A stretch of 64,000 nt of DNA from Brevibacillus brevis (lineage in GTDB: Bacteria > Bacillota > Bacilli > Brevibacillales > Brevibacillaceae): assembly GCF_022026395.1 (NCBI RefSeq), contig NZ_CP041767.1:5138501-5202500 (forward strand). The letters run 5' to 3'. Both the position numbers and the translations under genes were made by a program. The notes below the pieces were generated by a model. That model saw only the letters and a program-made list of their open reading frames with translations. It was not told where the DNA came from and did not search any database. Shown piece by piece: positions 50,608 through 60,487 of this stretch (position 1 is its first letter; each line of letters begins with the position of its first letter).

Positions 50608-52041
50608 TTGCTCTGGATAACCATTGACCGAGAGAAACCGATTCCGTTAATCAGACAAATTTATTCTGAATTGCGCACAAAGATTTTGAGCGGAGAACTT
50701 GCAGCCGGCTTCAAGCTTCCATCTACCCGAAAAGTAGCAAGCGAACTGCACCTCTCTCGCAATGTGGTACTAGAGGCGTACGAGCAGCTACTAGCCGAGG
50801 GCTACATCGAGAGCAGACGTGGCTCCGGGTATTTCATTGCCTCGGGCATTTATTTGGAACAGCACGCCCGGATGACAGGGGCTGGGGCTGGGTTGCCGAA
50901 AGTGAACCAGCATTTCAACGAAGACGAGAGCAAGCTAATCGATTTTCGTTCTGGTGTTCCTGCTCTGGAGCGTTTTCCTCGCAATCTCTGGGGCAAAACT
51001 GTCCAGCGTGTCTGTCAGGAAGCACCGCTGTCAGTCTTTGGCTATAATCGTCCCGAGGGACGTACGGAGCTGCGCACGATTTTATGTCGCTATTTGTATC
51101 GAACGCGCGGCGTGCAATGCGACCCCGAGCAAATCATTATGACATCCGGGGCTACTCAGGCGCTCACCCTGATTGCCAATGTGCTTCTGCGTCCTGATAG
51201 TCACGTAGTCATCGAGGACCCGATCACGCACGATATCCAAAGTATTTTCACCAGGACAGGCGCTCGTTTACTGCCTGTTCCGACAGATACCTACGGGATG
51301 GATATGGAACAGCTACCGTCATTGTCTGCCCATCGCCCCCGCTTCGTATTTGTCACGCCTTCCCATCAGTTCCCGCTAGGCGGCACCATGCCCATCCAGC
51401 GAAGACTTCAACTCATTCGTTATGCACGGGAAGCTGACTGCTACATTGTCGAGGATGATTACGACAGCGAGTTTCGTTACGAAACTGCTCCTATCAGCTC
51501 CATTCAGGGACTTGCCTCGGAGCGTGTTATCTACATCGGTTCCTTTAGCAAAATCCTTTCTCCCGGACTGCGCCAGGGATACCTCGTCCTGCCAAAAGCA
51601 TTGGTAGCCTCCTATCAGCAGGCAAAATGGCTATCCGATTTGCACGCCCCTTCGATTGATCAGCTTGCCCTCGGGGTTTTTATCGAGGAGGGGCATCTAG
51701 AGAAATACGTGAATCAGGTAAAAAAGCTGTACAAAAAACGCCGTCAATGCTTGATTGATGCTCTTCAACTGGCTTTTGGTGATGGCATTCGCATTTGGGG
51801 GGAGGCCGCTGGACTGCACATCGTAGCTGCTTTTCCCACGGTTCACTTCACACCTGTCGTCCTGGCTGCGCTGGAGCAAGCCGGAGTGCGTGTCTACCCG
51901 GTCGAGGAGCACGCCATTGTCAAAGGCAATCATACAGATAAAATCATTCTCGGATACGGCAATACCAATGAAGCACAGATCGAAGAAGGGGTCGAGAGGA
52001 TTAGGGCTGTTTTAACGAGAATGCTTGCAGATTCTCCATAA
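50608..52041 (+). CDS. MocR-type regulator (GntR winged helix fused to aminotransferase)
   Basis: 477 residues from a TTG start behind AAGGAGG (11-base spacing). The GntR winged helix covers residues 8-78 (LRTKILSGELAAGFKLPSTRKVASELHLSRNVV). The fold-type I aminotransferase domain includes MTSGATQALTLIANVLL, EDDYDSEFRYETAP and the PLP lysine in GSFSKILSPGLRQGY (Lys315). Such proteins use PLP as co-effector to control nearby genes. Divergent position suggests regulation of the proline-dehydrogenase-like gene. Confidence 0.92.
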   Translation: MLWITIDREKPIPLIRQIYSELRTKILSGELAAGFKLPSTRKVASELHLSRNVVLEAYEQLLAEGYIESRRGSGYFIASGIYLEQHARMTGAGAGLPKVNQHFNEDESKLIDFRSGVPALERFPRNLWGKTVQRVCQEAPLSVFGYNRPEGRTELRTILCRYLYRTRGVQCDPEQIIMTSGATQALTLIANVLLRPDSHVVIEDPITHDIQSIFTRTGARLLPVPTDTYGMDMEQLPSLSAHRPRFVFVTPSHQFPLGGTMPIQRRLQLIRYAREADCYIVEDDYDSEFRYETAPISSIQGLASERVIYIGSFSKILSPGLRQGYLVLPKALVASYQQAKWLSDLHAPSIDQLALGVFIEEGHLEKYVNQVKKLYKKRRQCLIDALQLAFGDGIRIWGEAAGLHIVAAFPTVHFTPVVLAALEQAGVRVYPVEEHAIVKGNHTDKIILGYGNTNEAQIEEGVERIRAVLTRMLADSP

Positions 52042-52069
52042 TTTCCACCCTCTTTCCTTCTCAATTCCC

Positions 52070-52120
52070 CAAAAGAAGAGCCAAATCTCTCGAATCCATC
52101 TCAAGATTTGGCTCTAATTC
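52070..52120. terminator. Bidirectional terminator
   Basis: Perfect 12-base stem AGAGCCAAATCT / AGATTTGGCTCT between the MocR gene (+) and the small Cys-rich gene (-). T-tracts are modest. Confidence 0.75.
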
Positions 52121-52133
52121 TACTACTTATCTG

Positions 52134-52349
52134 TTAGCGAAAGCGTCTGCAGCAGCCAGGAGGGCACCAACGACAGTGATCCGGGCATCTCCGTCTGTGG
52201 TCAAACTCCCAACTCCGGTAAGGTCTCTGCCATCCTCCTCCACGATCCCATCCTGGTGGCCGTTCCCGATCTCTTTGCCAAGGGTAATAAGAAGAATGTC
52301 CTTCCCGCGAAGAATACGAGGATTGCCATTGAGAGCTTTGATAATTCAC
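52134..52349 (-). CDS. Small Tyr/Trp/Arg-rich protein with Cys-rich tail, possible coat protein
   Basis: 71 residues from a GTG start behind GAAGGCGG. Composition is striking: Ser/Tyr/Gln/Trp-rich first half (YQSSQWQSSYSS), Arg/Gly/Pro middle (RERPPGWDRGGGWQRP) and a Cys-rich end with five cysteines (CPDHCRWCPPGCC). No membrane segment. Such compositions occur in small spore coat or cross-linked structural proteins, a guess only. A CATATA-type sequence about 60 bases upstream could be a mother-cell sigma -10. A terminator follows. Confidence 0.5.
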   Translation of the reverse strand: MNYQSSQWQSSYSSREGHSSYYPWQRDRERPPGWDRGGGWQRPYRSWEFDHRRRCPDHCRWCPPGCCRRFR

Positions 52350-52562
52350 GCAACCGCCTTCTTTCCTCTTATTTTTGCTGACTATATGTGTATATGCACG
52401 GTGACGTTCATCCGCATAGACTACTGACCGTTATCCAAATAAAAGGGTATCTACCTATCTCCCCTATCATCGTCATCTACCTATTTTCTTGACGGACAAA
52501 CACCAAAAAACCGGTATTCCTACAAACAGGAATGACCGGCTTTTGACTGCCCTGATGTGCCC
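52350..52562. other. Intergenic region between small Cys-rich gene and glpP
   Basis: 213 bases. It holds a direct repeat ATCTACCTAT (52449-52458 and 52475-52484, 26 bases apart) of unknown meaning and the glpP terminator. No other gene seen. Confidence 0.35.
52503..52545 (-). terminator. Terminator after glpP
   Basis: Minus-strand AGCCGGTCATTCCT / AGGAATACCGGT stem followed by TTTTTT; closes the glp cluster. Confidence 0.85.
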
Positions 52563-53117
52563 TTATGATTTCGTCCACAGCTCTCTGCGGGAAGTGGTTA
52601 CAGAAGTTGCACCCGCTTGAATGGCGCGATCAACATCATCCATCGTGCGAATAAATCCTCCAGCGATAACTGGAATTTTGGTTCGTTCAGTAATTTCTTC
52701 GATCAGGTGGGGAATGATTCCTGGCAAAACCTCGACGTAATCCGGCTTGGTTCTCTCCAACTGGGTAAGGCTGCTATCTAATGCCATCGTATCAATGAGA
52801 AAAAGTCGTTGGATGGAAATGAGTCCTTTTTTCTTGGCAGCAAGAATAGCACTGTTCCGTGTGGTGATGATTCCTTCGGGCTGTGCTTCTTGCGCAAGAA
52901 ACTCCATCGCGTATTCATCAGACTTCAAGCCGTCAATGAGATCAGCATGGATCAGCAGTTTTTTCCCGAACGCTCTAGCCCGTTTTCCCAGTGGCTTTAC
53001 TTGCGCTACATGGGCATTCAGCAAAATAATGCGCTCGTAGCAGCTCTCCATGAGTTCATCAAATTCTTTTAATGTCCGGGCTGCTGGAAGTATGACTTGA
53101 TTGATCTGGTTTGCCAA
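52563..53117 (-). CDS. glpP: Glycerol-3-phosphate responsive antiterminator GlpP
   Basis: 184 residues, TTG start with AGGGG about ten bases upstream. GlpP-family features: LLNAHVAQVKPLGKRARAFGKKLLIHADLIDGL near 32-64, GIITTRNSAILAAKKKGL near 82, VEVLPGIIPHLI and PVIAGGFIRTMDDV near 150. A TIM-barrel-like RNA-binding protein that, with glycerol-3-phosphate, prevents termination in glp leaders. Here it is last in the cluster, 13 bases after glpD; in B. subtilis glpP comes first. Confidence 0.93.
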   Translation of the reverse strand: MANQINQVILPAARTLKEFDELMESCYERIILLNAHVAQVKPLGKRARAFGKKLLIHADLIDGLKSDEYAMEFLAQEAQPEGIITTRNSAILAAKKKGLISIQRLFLIDTMALDSSLTQLERTKPDYVEVLPGIIPHLIEEITERTKIPVIAGGFIRTMDDVDRAIQAGATSVTTSRRELWTKS

Positions 53118-53130
53118 TCACGAATCACCC

Positions 53131-54801
53131 CTATTGAAATGTTTTCGCAAGATGATATTCCTCTTCAAACGCTTTTATTTCATGTTCTTTTCTCTCATCC
53201 GACCATTGCAGCTCATGAGCGAGCTCTTCTCCAACCATTCGATACACAGGCTCCAGTGTATCCCTCTCGAAGAATAGTCTGCCACTGCGACGAATCAGAA
53301 AATCGCTCATGGTCATAACCATTTCTTCCTCTACAGCGTAGCGCAGTTCTGCTTTCAACAGTGCTTCGATTGGAGACACATTTTGATCATTTTGTGTCAA
53401 AAGCTCCTGGCACATCGTTACGATTTGCTCACTGTTGCTTCCATATTTCCCAACCAGAACGCGGATTTGCTCCTCGGTGATTCCCCATTGGCTCAGCCGC
53501 TCTGCCTGTGCTTTCACAAATACAGGAATCTTGGCTGCTGAGTCAAATTTTCCGCCAGAGAGGACGATTTTGTCTGTCCGACAAGCTCCAAATGCTCTGC
53601 CCTCTTCTTCGGTCAACTGCTTGACCACTACATCGACAATGCGCTCGGCCATCTTGCGGAAGCCCGTCAATTTTCCACCTGCAATCGTAATCAGCCCGCT
53701 TTTGGAATAGAAGATCTCGTCCTTGCGTGACAGTTCGGATGGGGACTTGCCATCTTCATGGATCAGCGGTCTGAGCCCTGCCCAACTGGAGCTGACATCC
53801 TGTTCCGTCAGCTTCACAGAAGGGAACATCTCGTTCGCGGCATTCAATACATACTCCATGTCTTCTTTCGTCACCGTTGGCCGCTCCAGCACACCTTTGT
53901 AATTCGTGTCAGTTGTACCGATATACGTACTGTTATTGCGCGGAATGGCAAACAGCATGCGTCCATCGGATACATCGAAATAAACGGCCTGTTTCAGCGG
54001 CAACCTGTTATATGGCACGACCAGATGGACACCTTTTGTCAGGTGGAGGCGCTTGCCGTACAAGGAGTGGTCTTTTTCTCGAAGCTGATCCACCCAAGGA
54101 CCTGCTGCGTTGACGATTTTTTTGGCATGGAGATTGTACTCCGCACCTGTAAGCAAATCCTTCGCGCGAATTCCGATGACCTTGCCGTTCTCATAAATAA
54201 AGCCAATGGCTTCAGTATAGTTCACACAGAGCGCTCCGTGCGAGCTTGCTGTTTTCATGACCTCAACGGTAAGTCTAGCATCATCTGTCCGATATTCGAA
54301 ATAGAGCCCGCCGCCCTTGAGAATATCTCGGCGCAAAAGCGGTTCTGCCTCCACGGTTTTCTGCTTGTTCAGCATGATGCGTCGTTCTTTTCTTTCGACT
54401 CCAGCCAACACATCGTACACATATAAACCAATAGAGGTTGCCAACTTGCCATAGGTACCATTTTTCACGATTGGCAAAATCATTTTTTCCGGGATGACGA
54501 TATGTGGCGCATTGCGATACAAAATAGCTCGCTCCCGGCCTACTTCCCGCACCAGCTGCACATCGCCCTGCTTCAAATAGCGCAATCCTCCATGAACGAG
54601 CTTGGTAGAGCGACTGCTGGTGCCCGCAGCGAAGTCCTGTTTTTCCACGAGTCCAACGCTAAGACCTCTCGAGGCTGCATCGAGGGCAATACCTGCTCCT
54701 GTCACCCCACCGCCAATTACCAAAAGATCGAGTTGCTTGTTTGCCATTTTATCCAGACAAGCCTGGCGTTGACTTGAAGATAATGCATGTTGATCGTTCA
54801 T
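53131..54801 (-). CDS. glpD: Aerobic glycerol-3-phosphate dehydrogenase GlpD
   Basis: 556 residues from ATG 54801, behind GAGGATGAGGAG; a longer frame to 54855 crosses the leader terminator. FAD-binding GGGVTGAGIALDAASRG near residue 30, GTSSRSTKLVHGGLRYLKQGD near 60, WAGLRPLIHEDGKSPSELSR near 340 and C-terminal alpha-helical cap. A membrane-associated flavoprotein that oxidises glycerol-3-phosphate to dihydroxyacetone phosphate and passes electrons to menaquinone. It has its own promoter and GlpP-type leader. Confidence 0.95.
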   Translation of the reverse strand: MNDQHALSSSQRQACLDKMANKQLDLLVIGGGVTGAGIALDAASRGLSVGLVEKQDFAAGTSSRSTKLVHGGLRYLKQGDVQLVREVGRERAILYRNAPHIVIPEKMILPIVKNGTYGKLATSIGLYVYDVLAGVERKERRIMLNKQKTVEAEPLLRRDILKGGGLYFEYRTDDARLTVEVMKTASSHGALCVNYTEAIGFIYENGKVIGIRAKDLLTGAEYNLHAKKIVNAAGPWVDQLREKDHSLYGKRLHLTKGVHLVVPYNRLPLKQAVYFDVSDGRMLFAIPRNNSTYIGTTDTNYKGVLERPTVTKEDMEYVLNAANEMFPSVKLTEQDVSSSWAGLRPLIHEDGKSPSELSRKDEIFYSKSGLITIAGGKLTGFRKMAERIVDVVVKQLTEEEGRAFGACRTDKIVLSGGKFDSAAKIPVFVKAQAERLSQWGITEEQIRVLVGKYGSNSEQIVTMCQELLTQNDQNVSPIEALLKAELRYAVEEEMVMTMSDFLIRRSGRLFFERDTLEPVYRMVGEELAHELQWSDERKEHEIKAFEEEYHLAKTFQ

Positions 54802-54820
54802 CGTTCTCCTCATCCTCTCT

Positions 54821-54888
54821 AAAAGAAAAAGACAGCCAATATCCAAAAGAAGCAATGCAATGTCATTGCCCTTCTGATACTGGCTGTC
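54821..54888 (-). terminator. Conditional terminator in the glpD leader
   Basis: Minus-strand arms GACAGCCAGTATC (54888-54876) and GATATTGGCTGTC (54843-54831) with a 32-base loop, followed by TTTTTC. It lies between the promoter and the ATG, and its upstream arm overlaps the GlpP-type box. Confidence 0.8.
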
Positions 54889-54916
54889 TCCGTAGTCTCC
54901 ACAGCATGATTAACTT
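54882..54916 (-). promoter_or_regulatory. GlpP-type antitermination box of the glpD leader
   Basis: Minus strand reads AAGTTAAT, then GCTGTGGAGA and GGAGA. The same blocks with the same spacing occur in the glpF leader (57480-57514). Overlap with the terminator arm suggests mutually exclusive folding. Confidence 0.7.
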
Positions 54917-54923
54917 ATCTCTA

Positions 54924-56466
<1,543 letters not shown>

Positions 56467-56500
56467 TCATTTGGAATCGCATTCATTCTTTCCTGTATGT

Positions 56501-57331
56501 CTAGGAACGCGCACTTTCGGATGCGATTCGCTCCTTGCTGCCGATTGATTTTTTGGTTGTCATGCCGACCACGATAGCAATCACCATGAAAGCCGCTAAT
56601 GCTATTACACCTGTCAGCGAGTGGTCTGTAAACGTCCATTTGTAAAAAAATGCTCCACTTACAGCTCCAATGATAGGTCCAACAACAGGAATCCATGCAT
56701 AGCGCCAGTTGGACTTTCCTTTGCCGTGGATGGGCAAGAGAGCATGGGCGAGACGAGGTCCTAAGTCACGGGCCGGATTAATCGCATAACCAGTAGTACC
56801 GCCAAGAGACAAACCGATTGCAACAATCAGGAAACCAACAATAAACGGATTAAGTCCTTCTGCAAATTTATTCGCTCCGATCGCCAGTAGACCGAGCACC
56901 AAGAAAAACGTACCTAAAATTTCGCTGAAGAGATTTGCGACTGTATTGGGAATCGCGGGACCTGTTGCAAATATCCCCAGTTTGGCTCCTGCATCATCCG
57001 TCTCACGCCAATGCGGGTAATAAAAGATCCAGACGAATGTCGCTCCCATAAACGCCCCAATCAGTTGAGCCGCTATATAGCCTGGCACTTGCTCCCACGG
57101 AAATTGACCGATGCTAGCCAGTGCAATGGTAAGTGCCGGGTTCAGATGCGCTCCGCTAATGCTTCCTACTGCATAAGCTCCGCAAGCAACTGCCAGCCCC
57201 CAACCTAGCGTAATCACAATCCAACCGCCGTTTTGGGAATACGCCTTTTTCAAGTTCTGTCCGGCGCAAACACCTGCCCCCAAAATGATCAAGATCATTG
57301 TCCCGATCAGTTCCCCTACATAAATGGACAT
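56501..57331 (-). CDS. glpF: Glycerol facilitator
   Basis: 276 residues from ATG 57331 (MSIYVGELIGTMILIILG), behind GGGGGAGG; longer frame rejected. Six membrane helices and the two half-helix motifs GAHLNPALT (near 63) and AINPARDLGPRLAH (near 203), the Asp after the second NPA being typical of glycerol-conducting aquaglyceroporins. First gene of glpFKDP. Confidence 0.96.
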   Translation of the reverse strand: MSIYVGELIGTMILIILGAGVCAGQNLKKAYSQNGGWIVITLGWGLAVACGAYAVGSISGAHLNPALTIALASIGQFPWEQVPGYIAAQLIGAFMGATFVWIFYYPHWRETDDAGAKLGIFATGPAIPNTVANLFSEILGTFFLVLGLLAIGANKFAEGLNPFIVGFLIVAIGLSLGGTTGYAINPARDLGPRLAHALLPIHGKGKSNWRYAWIPVVGPIIGAVSGAFFYKWTFTDHSLTGVIALAAFMVIAIVVGMTTKKSIGSKERIASESARS

Positions 57332-57373
57332 GCCCCATCCTCCCCCTTTTTGGAAAAATTGTAAACCGACTTC

Positions 57374-57388
57374 CGTAAAGCGCTTACA
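57374..57388 (-). promoter_or_regulatory. cre-like box in the glpF leader
   Basis: Minus-strand TGTAAGCGCTTTACG, near-palindromic around AAGCGCTT. It lies between the leader terminator and the glpF start, where CcpA could act as a roadblock. Confidence 0.5.
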
Positions 57389-57423
57389 ATTCGCCAACTC
57401 CTTTGTGGTTTGACTGGAGAGAA

Positions 57424-57483
57424 AATAAAAAAGCTAATACCCGCAACCCAAGAGCGAATGCTCTCATTTTGCAAATATTAGCT
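57424..57483 (-). terminator. Conditional terminator in the glpF leader
   Basis: Minus-strand arms AGCTAATA (57483-57476) and TATTAGCT (57439-57432) followed by TTTTTTATTTT. The loop contains a second small hairpin (GAGAGCATTCGCTCT). Confidence 0.8.
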
Positions 57484-57514
57484 GATCTCCCAATCTCCAC
57501 AGCGCTATTAACTT
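57480..57514 (-). promoter_or_regulatory. GlpP-type antitermination box of the glpF leader
   Basis: AAGTTAAT, GCTGTGGAGA and GGGAGA in the same order as in the glpD leader, overlapping the upstream terminator arm. Confidence 0.7.
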
Positions 57515-57521
57515 AAGACCT

Positions 57522-57551
57522 ACTATATAGCCACGGCTTAAAATTTGTCAA
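57522..57551 (-). promoter_or_regulatory. Promoter of glpF
   Basis: TTGACA (57551-57546) with TATATA or TATAGT 16 or 18 bases downstream. It overlaps the 3' end of the DUF5360 gene. Confidence 0.65.
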
Positions 57552-57970
57552 GAATTCCTTTCCTTCACTTTTGCCAGTTCTCGCATCAAGCTCGGCAAAA
57601 AGAATAATGGGTAAATCAACAGGTACAGGTTCGGAATCCACCAGGACCAATCAAAATCTGCCTTGAACGCCCAAAAAGCGATTGCCTGCAAACCCGAACA
57701 GGACGTCAAAACGAGTGACAGCATGGCGAGCGGCTTCCAGATGTGCCGCCCTCTGCGATAAGCATACAGACTGGCAAAGCCCGTGATGGAAATGAAAATA
57801 TCCAATGGAAAAAAGGACAGGTTCCATGCGAGCAAATTGGGGTCGTAGTAATCCTGATACAAGTATTCTACAGGGAGAAGCTCCAAAAATGTAATGAACC
57901 AGTACACGACAAAAGCCACATCGGTGACCCAGAAGAACACTAGCATTGTCCTTACATTTTTCTCACTCAT
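57548..57970 (-). CDS. DUF5360 (YvaD-like) membrane protein
   Basis: 140 residues with four membrane helices (about 8-28, 48-68, 80-100, 110-128). The order TetR regulator, SMR protein, four-helix protein is the same as yvaF-yvaE-yvaD of B. subtilis, and the length fits. YvaD-type proteins have no known function. Start overlaps the SMR gene by 4 bases. Confidence 0.75.
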   Translation of the reverse strand: MSEKNVRTMLVFFWVTDVAFVVYWFITFLELLPVEYLYQDYYDPNLLAWNLSFFPLDIFISITGFASLYAYRRGRHIWKPLAMLSLVLTSCSGLQAIAFWAFKADFDWSWWIPNLYLLIYPLFFLPSLMRELAKVKERNS

Positions 57971-58329
57971 TTCGCCTCTGCTACTCCTGTATCTTTAGAA
58001 GATTGTGCGTGAGAGCTGTCCCCCAGATTCAACAGCACACAGCCCACGATGATCAGTCCGACAGCAATTACTTTTTTGACAGTGAAGGCATCCTTGAAGA
58101 TCACCACACCAATAACCGCAATGATCGCCGTGCCGAGACCTGACCAGATAGCATAGGCAGTCCCGACCTCCATTTCCTTGAGCGCCAAGCTCAGCGACGA
58201 GAAGCACAAAATATAAAAGATAAACATCATCACACTAGGGACAGGCTTGCTCAGTCCGTCAGACAGCTTCATCGATGTTGTTCCAGCCACCTCTAGTAAA
58301 ATAGCCATTAATAGATAAACCCAACTCAT
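57967..58329 (-). CDS. Small multidrug resistance (SMR) efflux protein, YvaE-like
   Basis: 120 residues with four membrane helices. The essential Glu is in AILLEVAGTTSMK (Glu13), and VGTAYAIWSGLGTAIIAVIG near 56-75 carries the conserved Trp and Gly. Members export cationic compounds in exchange for protons, as dimers. C-terminal 15 residues are polar. It overlaps its regulator by 1 base. Confidence 0.92.
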   Translation of the reverse strand: MSWVYLLMAILLEVAGTTSMKLSDGLSKPVPSVMMFIFYILCFSSLSLALKEMEVGTAYAIWSGLGTAIIAVIGVVIFKDAFTVKKVIAVGLIIVGCVLLNLGDSSHAQSSKDTGVAEAK

Positions 58330-58913
58330 TATGTTCCTCCTGCTTCCTTGTTTGAAGATGAAGAATCTACGATACCGCCTAGTAAAATGTCGATGACCGC
58401 ATCCAGTGCATCGCCAATCGTCATATGATGCTGGTTCGCTAACTGTTGATCAATCAGTTGGTTGAGCGTCCCGGTATACATCTGAATCAAGATCGGGAGC
58501 CGGATACGACGAAACACGCCCTCCTCTACGCCTTGCTCCAGAATGATCCGAACATGCTCCCACTCCTGTTGATTGAACTCGTCGATCAGCTTCCATTGCT
58601 CGGGATAGTAGCGCTTCAGCTCGTACCACACGCGCAGGTCGGTTCGCGAGAAGTTGTTCGGAACCAGAGCCAGGAGCTGTCGCATTTTTTCTACCAAATC
58701 GAGGTCAGGATCATGCAAAATCCGATCTTCTGCTTTACGCAAATCCTCGATGTTTTCTTCAATGACTTTAGTGATCAAGGCTTCTTTGGATGGAAAGCTC
58801 GTATATAACGTCTTGGTGCTAACACCTGCGCGCCGAGCTAAATCGGACATAGTGAAACGGACGCCCTTGGTCTCAATCTCATGATAAGCGCATTGGAGGA
58901 TTCGCTCCTGCAT
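58329..58913 (-). CDS. TetR family regulator of the SMR operon, YvaF-like
   Basis: 194 residues from ATG 58913 (MQERILQCAYHEIETKGVRF), behind GAAAGGGG. The frame runs to 58967, but those residues lack a ribosome site and cover the operator. HTH at residues 23-43 (TMSDLARRAGVSTKTLYTSF). The remaining ligand domain has no distinguishing motif. It probably represses its own operon through the palindrome at 58938-58965. Confidence 0.9.
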   Translation of the reverse strand: MQERILQCAYHEIETKGVRFTMSDLARRAGVSTKTLYTSFPSKEALITKVIEENIEDLRKAEDRILHDPDLDLVEKMRQLLALVPNNFSRTDLRVWYELKRYYPEQWKLIDEFNQQEWEHVRIILEQGVEEGVFRRIRLPILIQMYTGTLNQLIDQQLANQHHMTIGDALDAVIDILLGGIVDSSSSNKEAGGT

Positions 58914-58937
58914 GTTCTTATCCCCTTTCGAAAACAA

Positions 58938-59007
58938 GGAAAATATTTTGTTTTTCATATTTTCCAAAACGTACTTTTAGCATAACGGTGTACGCTTGCC
59001 TTGTCAA
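58938..59007 (-). promoter_or_regulatory. Promoter and operator of the TetR-SMR-DUF5360 operon
   Basis: TTGACA (59007-59002), 17-base spacer, TATGCT (58984-58979); start point near 58972. A perfect inverted repeat GGAAAATAT / ATATTTTCC (58965-58957 and 58946-58938) lies directly downstream. The promoter sits inside the 3' end of the next MocR gene. Confidence 0.75.
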
Positions 59008-60425
59008 CAACCGTCAAACCACGCTTGGCTCAGTACCTTAATACCGGGATCGATTTTTTCCAATGGAATGCCCGCGAAGCCGAGGAAAAACTCTTTTGGC
59101 AGGGGATTGGGTGGTACCAGCCATGTAAACGATGCCGACGAGGCTCTCACGCCTGCCTGAATCGCCAGCTTTTTCAACTCCTCTTCGCTTCGCTCGCTGT
59201 GTACCCGCAACAGGACATGAAAGCCCGCATCAGCTCCGATGACTGTCGCTCTTTCGCCAAAATGCTTGTGCACAGCCAGCAGCAGCGCATCATGCTTTTT
59301 GCGGTACAGCTTGCGCATTTTGCGAACATGCTTTTCGAAATATCCTTTTTCCATAAAAGCTTCCATCGTCCGCTGATGCAGACGGGATGAGGATGGTTCC
59401 AGCAGTGTCTCGCGCAGCAGGCTATAGTACGTATCCAGCAGAGATTCTGGCAAGACCATGTACCAAATGCCCATCGCTGGCGCCAACACCTGCGCAAAGC
59501 TTCCCATATAAATAACACTCGCATCTGGGAGCAAGCCTTGCATGGACGGAATCGGTCTGCCATGGTAACGAAACTCTCCGTCGTAATCGTCTTCGATGAT
59601 GTACCCTCCCACACTTTTGGCCCATTCGAGCAATTGCAGTCGCTTGGATATAGGCATGATCATCCCACGTGGGTATTGATGAGCAGAAGAAACGGCAGCC
59701 AACCGAACCTCTGACTCATAAAGGTCACTGACGTTAATTCCGTCCTCTGCAAGTGAGATCGGCACCACGTCGTAGCCGTGCTGGCGAAACGTATTGGCAA
59801 ACAGCAAATACCCCGGATTTTCTACACCGATGCGTTGGAACTGTGGCTTTACCATCAGACAGATCAGGGACAGCAAGCCAAACTGGTCCGCCCCAATCAC
59901 CACTTGATTCGGTGAACAAGCGACACCCCGATACCTGCGCAAGTAGTCGGCGATTTGGCTCCTGAGTCCAGCCTCGCCTTGTGGGTCTCCATAAAAAAGA
60001 TTCTCCTGCTGCTCTATGTGAAGTGTCTCATTGTACAAACGCCGCCAAATCAAGGTTGGAAATAACGAAAAATCATTGCGGGAGAGATGAAAGTCATAGA
60101 CGTATTCCCGCTCGTCACGCAGTATAGGCCGCTGGACGGCTTGAATGCTCGCACCAGCACCCGGCTTCACCTCAGGATCAGGCAATTTCTCCACATAGTA
60201 CCCACTGCGCGGTTTGCTTTGGATAAAACCTTCCGCCAGTAGCTGCTGGTATGCCATTTCAACAGGTGTTGTGCTTAAGCCCAGCAGGTCAGCCAGCTTG
60301 CGAACGGACGGCAGCTTGCTACTCACCGCCAAGCGTCCTGCGACGATCTCCTTTTTCAAATAAGCATAAAGCTGTACGTATTGCGGCTCGTTGTCGCTTT
60401 CCTGCCAGTTTGGGGTCAAGAGCAT
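59004..60425 (-). CDS. MocR-type regulator lacking the PLP lysine
   Basis: 473 residues from ATG 60425 (MLLTPNWQESDNEPQY), behind GGAGGGGG; an ATG 18 bases upstream also has a weaker site. GntR winged helix residues 12-80 (KLPSVRKLADLLGLSTTPVEMAYQQL). The aminotransferase-like domain keeps EDDYDGEFRYHGRP, but the lysine motif GSFSKxLxPGLR reads GSFAQVLAPAMGIWY, with Gln312 where lysine is expected, and the following Arg is lost too. It may not bind PLP covalently and may sense another ligand. Divergent from the GNAT gene, 117 bases away. Confidence 0.88.
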   Translation of the reverse strand: MLLTPNWQESDNEPQYVQLYAYLKKEIVAGRLAVSSKLPSVRKLADLLGLSTTPVEMAYQQLLAEGFIQSKPRSGYYVEKLPDPEVKPGAGASIQAVQRPILRDEREYVYDFHLSRNDFSLFPTLIWRRLYNETLHIEQQENLFYGDPQGEAGLRSQIADYLRRYRGVACSPNQVVIGADQFGLLSLICLMVKPQFQRIGVENPGYLLFANTFRQHGYDVVPISLAEDGINVSDLYESEVRLAAVSSAHQYPRGMIMPISKRLQLLEWAKSVGGYIIEDDYDGEFRYHGRPIPSMQGLLPDASVIYMGSFAQVLAPAMGIWYMVLPESLLDTYYSLLRETLLEPSSSRLHQRTMEAFMEKGYFEKHVRKMRKLYRKKHDALLLAVHKHFGERATVIGADAGFHVLLRVHSERSEEELKKLAIQAGVRASSASFTWLVPPNPLPKEFFLGFAGIPLEKIDPGIKVLSQAWFDGC

Positions 60426-60457
60426 CTCGATTTCCCCCTCCATCTGTCCTTTTCATT

Positions 60458-60487
60458 TTTACAAAACTGCATATTTCCAAGTATACA
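60458..60487 (+). promoter_or_regulatory. Possible promoter of the GNAT gene
   Basis: TTTACA (60458-60463) and TATACA (60482-60487), 18-base spacer, 56 bases before the start codon. Confidence 0.4.
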
